The position numbers were made by a program, and so were the translations under genes. 64,000 nucleotides of DNA from Flavobacterium sp. Sd200 (GTDB taxonomy: Bacteria > Bacteroidota > Bacteroidia > Flavobacteriales > Flavobacteriaceae): positions 1 to 64,000 of the forward strand of contig NZ_WUMN01000007.1 in NCBI RefSeq assembly GCF_009826935.1. The letters are read 5' to 3'. The notes under the pieces were generated by a model that saw only the letters and a list, made by a program, of their open reading frames with translations, had not been told where the DNA came from and ran no database searches. Positions 16,698-24,103 of the stretch are shown here, piece after piece. How positions within the stretch are numbered: the stretch's first letter is position 1; each line of letters begins with the position of its first letter.

Positions 16698-16747
16698 GTA
16701 ATTATGAATCTTTTTGATAAAACAAAAAGTGATACATCTACCAAAAA

Positions 16748-17296
16748 ATGAGTCAAATAAACTGGAAAACAGAAACCCTTGCTAACATTACTGCCGAAGA
16801 GTTTTATACTTTAATCGACAGGAACAGGGAGCATATTAAAAAAACATTCCCGCGAACGCTTGCTGGGTGTGCCGACCTTAAAAAAACTAAAAAATACATT
16901 GAGGAAAGTATAGATAACGAAACCTGGGAAGATAATTACTACTTCTACATTCGTAATACCGACAGCAATACGCTTATCGGCTACCTTATGATAAAGAACA
17001 TTGATGAGCATGTTTCTAAATGCGAACTGGCTTATTTTATAGATAAAGATTTTGAAGGTAGAGGCATAATAAGCAAAGCTCTGGAAAATGTCCTTGCATT
17101 TTGTTTTGGGCAATTGCGTCGTAATAAAGTATACATTTCTACCTCGCTTACCAATATTGCCAGTCAGAAAATTGCCTTAAAACACGGCTTTTTACAGGAG
17201 GGTATTTTGCGCGATGAATTTAGGAATGGCGAAGGCAAACTGGAAGATATAATCTATTTTGGGTTGTTGAAATCGGAGTATAAAAATGAAAAATAA
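16748..17296 (+). CDS. GNAT acetyltransferase, RimJ/RimL type
   Basis: 182 residues. It has the GNAT fold with the acetyl-CoA loop DFEGRGIISKAL (R/QxxGxG/A type), the preceding CELAYFIDKDF strand and the NIASQKIALKHGF motif typical of RimJ/RimL N-terminal acetyltransferases. The substrate may be a ribosomal protein or a small amine; it cannot be told. The 3' end overlaps the hemF start by 11 bases, so it is co-transcribed with hemF. Confidence 0.9.
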   Translation: MSQINWKTETLANITAEEFYTLIDRNREHIKKTFPRTLAGCADLKKTKKYIEESIDNETWEDNYYFYIRNTDSNTLIGYLMIKNIDEHVSKCELAYFIDKDFEGRGIISKALENVLAFCFGQLRRNKVYISTSLTNIASQKIALKHGFLQEGILRDEFRNGEGKLEDIIYFGLLKSEYKNEK

Positions 17297-18188
17297 ATTT
17301 TACGCATACATACAGCAATTACAGGACACTATAACCGCTAAGCTTGAAGAAGTAGACGGCAGTGCAAAATTCCGCCAGGATATATGGGAACGTCCCGAGG
17401 GCGGTGGCGGGCGTACGCGCGTTATAGAAAACGGTGCCGTGTTCGAAAAAGGCGGGGTAAATATTTCGGCAGTGCATGGGGCTTTGGCCCCTGCTATGCA
17501 AAAGTATTTTAATGTGGGCGATGTCGATTTTTTTGCCTGTGGCCTCAGCCTCGTGCTGCACCCTAAAAACCCAATGGTACCTACGGTGCATGCCAACTGG
17601 CGCTATTTTGAAATGTATGATAAACAGGGCAATGTGGTGGATAGCTGGTTTGGCGGCGGTCAGGATTTAACGCCCTATTATTTGTTTGATGAAGATGCAG
17701 TGCATTTCCACCAAACGTGTAAAACGGTTTGCGATGCCCATAATCCGGAATTTTTTGCTACATTTAAAAAGCAGTGCGACGGGTATTTTTGGAATGCACA
17801 CCGCAATGAGGCGCGTGGTGTAGGCGGCCTGTTTTTTGACCATTGCAAGGCTACCGAAACCTTTAGCATGGAAGACTGGTACAATTTTGTAACCGCTGTG
17901 GGTAACAGTTTTCTGGAAGCTTATGTGCCAATAGTAGAGCGCCGGAAAGATTTAGCATATACTCCGGATAACCGTACGTGGCAGGAAATTCGCCGTGGAC
18001 GATATGTGGAGTTTAACCTGGTGCATGATAAAGGTACGCTCTTTGGCCTAAAAACCAACGGGCGTATTGAGAGCATTTTAATGAGCCTGCCGCCGCATGT
18101 GCAGTGGGTGTACGACCATCATCCTGAAGCAGGAAGCGAAGAGGAACGATTGATAAATGTGTTGGCAAATCCGGTAGATTGGGTATAA
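17286..18188 (+). CDS. hemF: Oxygen-dependent coproporphyrinogen-III oxidase
   Basis: 300 residues, full length. It converts coproporphyrinogen III to protoporphyrinogen IX using O2. Family hallmarks are seen: ERPEGGGGRTRVIENG near the N-terminus, WFGGGQDLTPYY, and ARGVGGLFFDH. Its presence implies an aerobic life style. It overlaps the GNAT gene by 11 bases upstream and the DUF4421 gene by 10 bases downstream. Confidence 0.97.
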   Translation: MKNKFYAYIQQLQDTITAKLEEVDGSAKFRQDIWERPEGGGGRTRVIENGAVFEKGGVNISAVHGALAPAMQKYFNVGDVDFFACGLSLVLHPKNPMVPTVHANWRYFEMYDKQGNVVDSWFGGGQDLTPYYLFDEDAVHFHQTCKTVCDAHNPEFFATFKKQCDGYFWNAHRNEARGVGGLFFDHCKATETFSMEDWYNFVTAVGNSFLEAYVPIVERRKDLAYTPDNRTWQEIRRGRYVEFNLVHDKGTLFGLKTNGRIESILMSLPPHVQWVYDHHPEAGSEEERLINVLANPVDWV

Positions 18189-19126
18189 AAAGGTACATAG
18201 TATCACTATTGTTTGTGGTGGGCGGTTGTGTTGCGCAAACCGACAGCCTTGGCAATGACTATATTCAAAAGTTTCCTGATAAAATATCGGTACAGGCTTT
18301 TTTGCTCAATACCTCAAATGAGTTTACCATTAATTACGAACAGGAAAACATACGCGTAGGGTTGGTGCCTAACCAAAAAACTACACTCAATATAGGAGTG
18401 CAGTACGATATTGTTTCGTTTAGCTTTGGTTATGCACCGAAGTTCTTTGCCAATAATAACGATAATGGCGATTCTAAAATGACTGCTTTTTCGGTTACGC
18501 TTTTTCCGGGCAGGTTTATGCAGCGTCTTGAATTTTACTATCAAAAAGGTATTTCGATGGAATCTGATAATGTACAGCTTATCTATTTCCCGGAGTTAAG
18601 TACCATGAAAATTGGCGGCAGCACCACTTATATTTTTAATGATAACTTTTCGTTTGGTGCGCTTTCCTTTCAAAATGAAAGGCAGCTCAAAAGTGTAGGC
18701 AGTTTTGTGCCATCCTTATCCTATTATTACACAGAACTGAATGGTAAAAGGGTTGAGGAACTTGGTGATAAGGGTTACTTTATAGATGTGGCGCTCTCGC
18801 CCGGCTATAATTACAATTGGGTTATAGCTAAGAAATTCCTTGTTGCAGGTGGCTTGTCTTTAGGCGCGGGTTTTTCTAAAACGGTGGATGAGGGTGAAAA
18901 TTTCACTTCATTTTTAACACAGGCTTCATTGAGTATTTCGCTGGGGTATAATTCGGAAACCTTCTATGGTGGGGTATACAGCAAGGGTACGGCCTCTAAC
19001 CATAAAGCCGATAGCAATGCCGCCATGGATGATGTTATAAGCTATGTAACTGCATTTTTTGGATACCGTTTTGATGCACCATCGTTTTTGCAAAAAGAAA
19101 AGGAGAGGATTAAGAGTAAATTGTAA
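18179..19126 (+). CDS. DUF4421 outer-membrane-like protein
   Basis: 315 residues with a signal peptide (about 1-19, ending CVAQ). The mature part alternates hydrophobic and polar residues as in an outer-membrane beta-barrel. NQKTTLNIGVQYDIVSFSFG near residues 62-81 is the DUF4421 core, and the family is restricted to Bacteroidota. An alternative start is the ATG at 18179 as given, which overlaps hemF by 10 bases. Function unknown; being coupled to hemF may simply reflect compact packing. Confidence 0.85.
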   Translation: MGIKRYIVSLLFVVGGCVAQTDSLGNDYIQKFPDKISVQAFLLNTSNEFTINYEQENIRVGLVPNQKTTLNIGVQYDIVSFSFGYAPKFFANNNDNGDSKMTAFSVTLFPGRFMQRLEFYYQKGISMESDNVQLIYFPELSTMKIGGSTTYIFNDNFSFGALSFQNERQLKSVGSFVPSLSYYYTELNGKRVEELGDKGYFIDVALSPGYNYNWVIAKKFLVAGGLSLGAGFSKTVDEGENFTSFLTQASLSISLGYNSETFYGGVYSKGTASNHKADSNAAMDDVISYVTAFFGYRFDAPSFLQKEKERIKSKL

Positions 19127-19148
19127 TAGAGTTTTTTACAAGCGATTA

Positions 19149-19214
19149 AGCTGCAGAGCAGCGAAATGTTTATAGAATAACGGCAGCAAGAGTATAAGAG
19201 CTCCGGAGGAGCGA
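19149..19214 (-). repeat. REP-like hairpin pair upstream of the second Y1 transposase
   Basis: Hairpin GCTGCAGAGCAGC (19150-19162) followed by GAAATGTTTATAG, then hairpin GCTCCGGAGGAGC (19200-19212). They are 50 bases apart. The same pair, with the same order and spacing, lies at 19945-20007, so the transposase gene is bracketed by direct copies. Confidence 0.88.
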
Positions 19215-19227
19215 TATAAAATAAAAA

Positions 19228-19686
19228 ATGGCAAACACCTATTATCAAATATATATTCATATAGTTTTTGCTGTAAAAGGCAGGGATAATCTTATCTCTA
19301 CAAGATGGAAAGAAGAGTTGTATAAATATATTGCGGGGATTCTAAAAAATGAAGGTCAAAAACTAATCGCTATAAATGGCATGCCAAACCATGTGCATAT
19401 TTTAGTTGGATTGCAACCCACGATAGCCCTTTCAAACTTGGTTAGGGATATCAAAGCAAATTCTTCAAGATTCATAAATGAAAAACAATGGATAGCCGGA
19501 AAATTTGAATGGCAGCAAGGATTTGGAGCTTTTTCGTGTAGTCATTCTCAGCTGACTAAAGTTATCAATTATATACAAAATCAGGAAGAGCATCATAAAG
19601 TAAAAACATTTAGAGAGGAGTATGTGGAATTTTTAGAAGCATACAATAATGATTTCAAAGGCGAATATATTTTTGAAGATGTTTAG
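19228..19686 (+). CDS. Y1 (HUH) transposase, IS200/IS605-like
   Basis: 152 residues, the length of IS200/IS605 TnpA. The HUH site is MPNHVHILV (His55, His57) and the catalytic tyrosine is likely Tyr115 in INYIQNQEEHH. The N-terminal QIYIHIVFAVKGR strand is typical. The enzyme would cut single-stranded DNA at hairpins. Eight related hairpins surround it within 900 bases, and no TnpB gene is seen, so it may act as a RAYT for the local repeats. It lies between the hemF unit and hemH. Confidence 0.93.
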   Translation: MANTYYQIYIHIVFAVKGRDNLISTRWKEELYKYIAGILKNEGQKLIAINGMPNHVHILVGLQPTIALSNLVRDIKANSSRFINEKQWIAGKFEWQQGFGAFSCSHSQLTKVINYIQNQEEHHKVKTFREEYVEFLEAYNNDFKGEYIFEDV

Positions 19687-19691
19687 ATTTA

Positions 19692-19900
19692 TATGCCGCC
19701 CCTACGGGGCTCAATGTCATGCCGTGAAAATTATTGGCTATAAACATGTCGCACCTCTGGTGCTCGTTATCATTGCCGATAATTATTGCTATAAACATAC
19801 CGCTCCTCCGGAGCTGAATATCGTGCCGCGAGAATTACAGGCTATAAACATGATTTGGTATAGCGCATATTTAGCTATAACATATCACAACTCCGGTGCT
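19692..19900 (+). repeat. Tandem array of REP-like hairpins with covarying stems
   Basis: Hairpins GCCCCTACGGGGC (19698-19710), GCACCTCTGGTGC (19751-19763) and GCTCCTCCGGAGC (19802-19814) are spaced about 51-53 bases apart, with a degraded fourth near 19886-19899. Each of the intact units is linked by a block containing GCCG..AATTA and GGCTATAAACAT. The middle base pair of the stem changes on both sides (C-G, A-T, T-A), keeping pairing. An ORF through this array is an artefact. Confidence 0.88.
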
Positions 19901-19943
19901 CAAATTGGATACCTTTATAATGTTGTTACAGTAATCTGATTCA

Positions 19944-20008
19944 AGCTGCAGAGCAGCGACATATTTATAGAAGAATTGAAACCCGGTCTTTGGAGCTCCG
20001 GAGGAGCG
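19944..20008 (-). repeat. REP-like hairpin pair downstream of the second Y1 transposase
   Basis: GCTGCAGAGCAGC (19945-19957) and GCTCCGGAGGAGC (19995-20007), 50 bases apart, in the same orientation as the pair at 19149-19214. It ends about 80 bases before hemH. Confidence 0.88.
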
Positions 20009-20084
20009 AAATAAAAAAATAAAACACAGCGTTTGTTGCATGGTTTTTGAGAGCCATAGGCAGCGCTAAAAACAAACCATACTG

Positions 20085-21122
20085 ATGAAAGGAGTACTTT
20101 TAGTAAACCTGGGTTCGCCCGACAGCCCAACGGCAAAAGATGTAAAGCCCTATCTTGACGAGTTCCTGATGGATAAATATGTAATAGATGTACCTTATTT
20201 GCTAAGGGCTTTATTAGTGCGTGGTATTATACTGCGCAAAAGGCCGGAAGAGTCTGCACATGCATACCAAAAAATATGGTGGCCTGAGGGCTCGCCGCTT
20301 ATTGTTATTTCTAAGCAGGTGCATGAAAAGGTACAGCAACAGGTACAGGTTCCGGTGGCACTTGCCATGCGTTACGGTAAACCGTCTATAGAAACGGGAT
20401 TGCAGGAACTGGCCGATAAAGGCGTTACCGACGTACTGCTTTTTCCGCTCTACCCCCAGTACGCAATGGCTTCTACCATGACTATCGAGGTATTGGCAGA
20501 GGAAATTCGCGCCAAAAAATTCCCGAACATGAAAATGACCAATGTTCCGGCATTTTACAACAACCCCGATTATATAGATGCACTTGCCAATTCTATTAAA
20601 AAAGGATTGGAAGGGTATGATTATGATAAGCTGGTGTTTTCTTACCACGGCATACCCGAGCGCCACGTGCGCAAAACCGACAAAACAAAATCGCACAAAA
20701 AATTTGTGACCGATGTTATGTGCTGCACGCCCGGTACTCCCGCGGCTGAGTTTTGCTACCGCACGCACTGCTATGAAACCACAAGGTTGGTAGTAGAGAA
20801 ACTTGGGTTGCCGGAAGATAAATATTACCAAACCTTCCAGAGCCGCCTTGCGGGCGATAAATGGCTGGAACCGTACACCGATGTGGAGATAGACAAAATG
20901 CCTGCACAGGGCATTAAAAACATAGCGGTGGTTACGCCTGCCTTTGTGGCCGATTGCCTTGAAACCCTTGAAGAAATTGGCATGCGTGCTGATGAAGATT
21001 TTAAAGCCAACGGCGGGCAGAATTTTAAGGCAATACCTTGCCTTAACGATGATGTGCAGTGGATAGACACGCTGGGTAAATGGATAAACAACTGGGCAGC
21101 TATCGGTAAAGTATTAAGCTAA
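20085..21122 (+). CDS. hemH: Ferrochelatase
   Basis: 345 residues. It inserts Fe2+ into protoporphyrin IX, the last step. LLVNLGSPDSP opens the protein; the metal-binding histidine is His188 in SYHGIPERH, and the conserved glutamate is in CLETLEEIG. WWPEGSPL and FPLYPQYA match the family. Its TAA is followed at once by the MATE gene ATG (21123), and the hemJ gene follows that, so hemH-MATE-hemJ form one transcription unit. Confidence 0.97.
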   Translation: MKGVLLVNLGSPDSPTAKDVKPYLDEFLMDKYVIDVPYLLRALLVRGIILRKRPEESAHAYQKIWWPEGSPLIVISKQVHEKVQQQVQVPVALAMRYGKPSIETGLQELADKGVTDVLLFPLYPQYAMASTMTIEVLAEEIRAKKFPNMKMTNVPAFYNNPDYIDALANSIKKGLEGYDYDKLVFSYHGIPERHVRKTDKTKSHKKFVTDVMCCTPGTPAAEFCYRTHCYETTRLVVEKLGLPEDKYYQTFQSRLAGDKWLEPYTDVEIDKMPAQGIKNIAVVTPAFVADCLETLEEIGMRADEDFKANGGQNFKAIPCLNDDVQWIDTLGKWINNWAAIGKVLS

Positions 21123-22463
21123 ATGGAGGTAACATCCCGCGACCTGGCACAAAAAGACATTAAAAGTTTGCTCATAAAACAGAGCATACCCTCGTCTGTA
21201 GGTATATTGTTCATGAGCGTCAACATACTTATAGACACCATTTTTGTAGGCCGTTGGATAGGTTCGCTTGCCATAGCTGCGCTGTCGGTTGTTATGCCCA
21301 TAACATTCTTTATATCGTCTATGGGCATGGCTATAGGCATAGGGGGCAGCTCGGTACTGTCGCGGGCTTTAGGCTCCGGTAACAGGGAGAAAGCCTACAT
21401 AACCTTTGCCCACCAAATAGCAATGACCTTCATTGTATCGATTGTTTTTGTTGTTGCCGGATTGTTTTGGGGTGATGATATACTGTATATTTTTGGTGCT
21501 AATGGCGAAATTGCTGCCCCTGCTAAAGAATTCTTTGTCCCCATCCTGCTGTCGGTGCCCTTTCAGGCGTTTTGTATGATGGGCAATAATGTTATTCGTG
21601 CCGAAGACAAGTCGAAACATTCCATGAACTCCATGATCGTTTCGGCAATTGCCAATATACTTTTAGATATACTGTTTATTAAAATATTCGGTTGGGGCAT
21701 TTGGGGTGCTGCATTAGCCACGGCTTCGTCGTTCTTTTTGTGCTTTGCATACATACTGTGGTTCTTTATTTATAAGAGCGAACTAAAACCGCAGTGGCAT
21801 CATTTTAAATTCCATAAAAAAATATCGGGCGAAATATTATCGCTCAGTTTTGTAACCTTTGCCCGCCAGGGTGTTATCAGTATCCTTACGGTAATACTTA
21901 ACCATACGCTTTTTGTGCAGGGTGGCGAGCATGCTGTAACGGTTTATGGTATCATCAGCCGTATGCTCATGTTTGCACTGTTCCCCGTACTGGGAATCAC
22001 GCAGGGCTTTTTACCTATTGCAGGCTATAATTATGGAGCGCAGCATTATGGTCGCGTGCGCGAGAGTATCAATAAGGCTATTGTTTATGCCGGTGCGCTG
22101 GCCATCATTATCTTTATCATCATTCTTATTTTTGCAAAACCTATTGTTGCGGTATTTACTAAAGACGCGCAGGTAATACAGGATACCCCCGCTGCGCTGC
22201 GCTGGGTGTTTGCGGCATCGCCCATTATAGCGGTACAGCTTATAGGTGCAGCCTATTTTCAGGCGGCAGGTAAACCCACAAAGGCACTCATGCTTACACT
22301 AAGCAAACAGGGTTTTTTCCTGATACCGCTGGTTTTAATACTACCACAGTTTTTTGGTATCTTCGGGGTGTGGGTAGCGTTCCCTATTGCCGATGTGCTG
22401 AGCACCATAATTACGGGTGTGTTTTTAAAGAAAGAAATGGCTACGGAGCTTAAAGAACATTAA
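21123..22463 (+). CDS. MATE family exporter within the heme cluster
   Basis: 446 residues with about 12 hydrophobic segments in two similar halves, as expected for MATE antiporters (NorM/DinF type). The N-terminal repeat has SIPSSVGILFMSVNILIDTI and GIGGSSVLSRALGSGNREKA. These proteins export cationic compounds by Na+ or H+ antiport. It starts right at the hemH stop and ends one base before the hemJ-type gene. The tight placement makes export of porphyrins or related compounds conceivable but unproven. Confidence 0.92.
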   Translation: MEVTSRDLAQKDIKSLLIKQSIPSSVGILFMSVNILIDTIFVGRWIGSLAIAALSVVMPITFFISSMGMAIGIGGSSVLSRALGSGNREKAYITFAHQIAMTFIVSIVFVVAGLFWGDDILYIFGANGEIAAPAKEFFVPILLSVPFQAFCMMGNNVIRAEDKSKHSMNSMIVSAIANILLDILFIKIFGWGIWGAALATASSFFLCFAYILWFFIYKSELKPQWHHFKFHKKISGEILSLSFVTFARQGVISILTVILNHTLFVQGGEHAVTVYGIISRMLMFALFPVLGITQGFLPIAGYNYGAQHYGRVRESINKAIVYAGALAIIIFIIILIFAKPIVAVFTKDAQVIQDTPAALRWVFAASPIIAVQLIGAAYFQAAGKPTKALMLTLSKQGFFLIPLVLILPQFFGIFGVWVAFPIADVLSTIITGVFLKKEMATELKEH

Positions 22464-23015
22464 ATGGAATACAACTACATAAAATCGTTACACCTCATTT
22501 TTGTAATAACCTGGTTTGCAGGATTGTTTTACATCGTTAGATTGTTTGTATATCATATAGAGGCCAACAGCAAGCCCTCGCCAGAGAAAGAAATACTCAT
22601 AAAACAGTACAAGCTGATGAGCTACAGGCTGTGGTACATTATTACCTGGCCCAGTGCTGTGCTGGCAAGCATTTTTGCCTACTGGATGCTTTTTTTTACC
22701 CCAACGGGGCAGGCGTGGCTTATCCAGCCGTGGATGCACGTAAAGCTTAGCTTTGTGTTCCTGCTGTACCTGTACCATTTAAAATGCCATCAGATATTTA
22801 AGCAATTACAGCACGATGAGGTAAAATATACCACAGGTTTTATGCGTTTGTGGAATGAGGGTGCCACCCTTATTTTGTTTGCCGTGGTATTTTTAGTAAT
22901 TTTAAAAAGTGCCATCAACTGGATTTATGGGGTAGTGGGCATCATGGCGTTTAGTATATTGTTGATGCTGGGCTATAAGTTTTATAAAAAGGTTAGGGAG
23001 AGGAATCAGTCGTAG
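22464..23015 (+). CDS. hemJ: HemJ-type protoporphyrinogen IX oxidase (UPF0093)
   Basis: 183 residues with four to five membrane helices. The family signature is present: KSLHLIFVITWFAGLFYIVR at 7-26 (His10, Arg26) and WMHVKLSF at 90-97 (His92, Lys94). HemJ oxidises protoporphyrinogen IX to protoporphyrin IX in bacteria lacking HemG and HemY. That is exactly the step missing between HemF and HemH in this cluster, which supports the call over the generic CopD label. It is the last gene of hemH-MATE-hemJ and is followed by a family A repeat. Confidence 0.88.
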   Translation: MEYNYIKSLHLIFVITWFAGLFYIVRLFVYHIEANSKPSPEKEILIKQYKLMSYRLWYIITWPSAVLASIFAYWMLFFTPTGQAWLIQPWMHVKLSFVFLLYLYHLKCHQIFKQLQHDEVKYTTGFMRLWNEGATLILFAVVFLVILKSAINWIYGVVGIMAFSILLMLGYKFYKKVRERNQS

Positions 23016-23016
23016 G

Positions 23017-23053
23017 GCCTCACCCCCAGCCCCTCTCCAAGGGAGAGGGGAGC
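23017..23053 (+). repeat. Dispersed repeat family A, copy 4
   Basis: GCCTCACCCCCAGCCCCTCT and the matching GGGAGAGGGGAGC start right after the hemJ stop. It is paired with an inverted relative 55 bases further on. Confidence 0.85.
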
Positions 23054-23107
23054 CAACGGACGGGTACAGTATCGCAATAATTTATGTTTAATTCGTTATC
23101 AAACATT

Positions 23108-23151
23108 TGAGTGTAGCTACTCCCTCCCCTTCGGGGAGGGTTGGGGAGGGG
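23108..23151 (-). repeat. Dispersed repeat family A, copy 5 (inverted)
   Basis: TGAGTGTAGCTACTCCCTCC ... GGGAGGGTTGGGGAGGGG is a diverged, inverted copy. Together with copy 4 it forms a large inverted pair that may end hemJ transcripts. Confidence 0.75.
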
Positions 23152-23195
23152 ATAAAAACAGTAATCTTTTGAGAGGGCTGAGGCTCACAAAACAT

Positions 23196-24101
23196 ATGAA
23201 AATAAATTACACTATAATTTTATTACTGCTGTTCTCCAATATTTTTGGGCAAACCCGCGATAGCCTGTGGTTTGATATTTATACCATCCATTTTTTAGAG
23301 ACTGCTACGACAATAAATCCTGTGCCTAATGAAAATGTATTGATACATAAAAAAGGAAAGGAAACAGTATATTCTCATATCATAAATTCTAAACAGGCAG
23401 GTTTTTTACATAATAGTGCTATAGAATATAAAATGGCCTCGGTGCTGGACAGCCTGAATAAACAGAAAATCCCTAATAAAGATATTGCCTTTTTCTCGTT
23501 TTATGATAATTCACGTTTTGCTCTTGCCGGAGCCTATTTCTATCTTATAGACAAGGGTACGTTTATTTCTATAGACAATAAAAAAATAGTAGGCATTGAC
23601 AAACTCATCGATTTTGAATATGGGTCGGCAGCAAAATATACTGAAGTTTTAAACGACAGGAAGTATCTGCTGGCAAACTATAAAATGAGCGATAACGAAG
23701 CACGCGCATTTTTACAAAAAGATTATGAGCTTTATCAAAAACTCTATCCTAACCTGTATGATAAAGCTATAGCGCTGCTTATTGACGATATTGATGCCAA
23801 AGTTAGGCTGAACGAATCTGAAAAGGGTATGATTGTTGAGAAAGTAAATGGGCTTTTAAAAGCGAACAGAAAGTTTGTGTGTAACACCCAATATGCAGTG
23901 GCGGTTAATGGCATTGATGTTTCTGAGGCGTTGGGCAAAATTTTGGACAAAGAGCGCCTGATTGTCTATTTAAAACATAACTATTTAAACAAAACTTTAA
24001 AAACCAATATTCAGAGTAAGTTTTATAGGGAGTTTAAGAAAACCAAACGCTCTAAGAATGTTACTTTTGACGACTACCTGCGTACAATTGTGAGCAAATA
24101 A
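23196..24101 (+). CDS. Secreted hypothetical protein coupled to a histidine kinase
   Basis: 301 residues from ATG 23196, which places the signal peptide (MKINYTIILLLLFSNIFGQ) at the start; the in-frame ATG at 23169 would put nine extra residues before it. The mature part is basic and mostly helical in pattern, with no recognised domain. It ends two bases before the histidine kinase start, so the two genes form a unit. A role as periplasmic partner or target of the kinase is an inference from position alone. Confidence 0.75.
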   Translation: MKINYTIILLLLFSNIFGQTRDSLWFDIYTIHFLETATTINPVPNENVLIHKKGKETVYSHIINSKQAGFLHNSAIEYKMASVLDSLNKQKIPNKDIAFFSFYDNSRFALAGAYFYLIDKGTFISIDNKKIVGIDKLIDFEYGSAAKYTEVLNDRKYLLANYKMSDNEARAFLQKDYELYQKLYPNLYDKAIALLIDDIDAKVRLNESEKGMIVEKVNGLLKANRKFVCNTQYAVAVNGIDVSEALGKILDKERLIVYLKHNYLNKTLKTNIQSKFYREFKKTKRSKNVTFDDYLRTIVSK

Positions 24102-24103
24102 TA

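Noticed and set aside
19692..19900. CRISPR-like regular spacing of hairpins
   Set aside because: The period is ~52 bases, but the repeated part includes the linkers and the stems vary in compensating fashion; this is a REP-type array beside a Y1 transposase.
19649..19939. A 96-residue plus-strand ORF after the second transposase
   Set aside because: It runs through the tandem REP-like hairpin array and its peptide simply mirrors the repeats (repeated CPYGAQ/GYKHVAPL-like phrases).
20214..20831. Minus-strand ORF of 205 codons opposite hemH
   Set aside because: Antisense shadow of ferrochelatase, no independent evidence.
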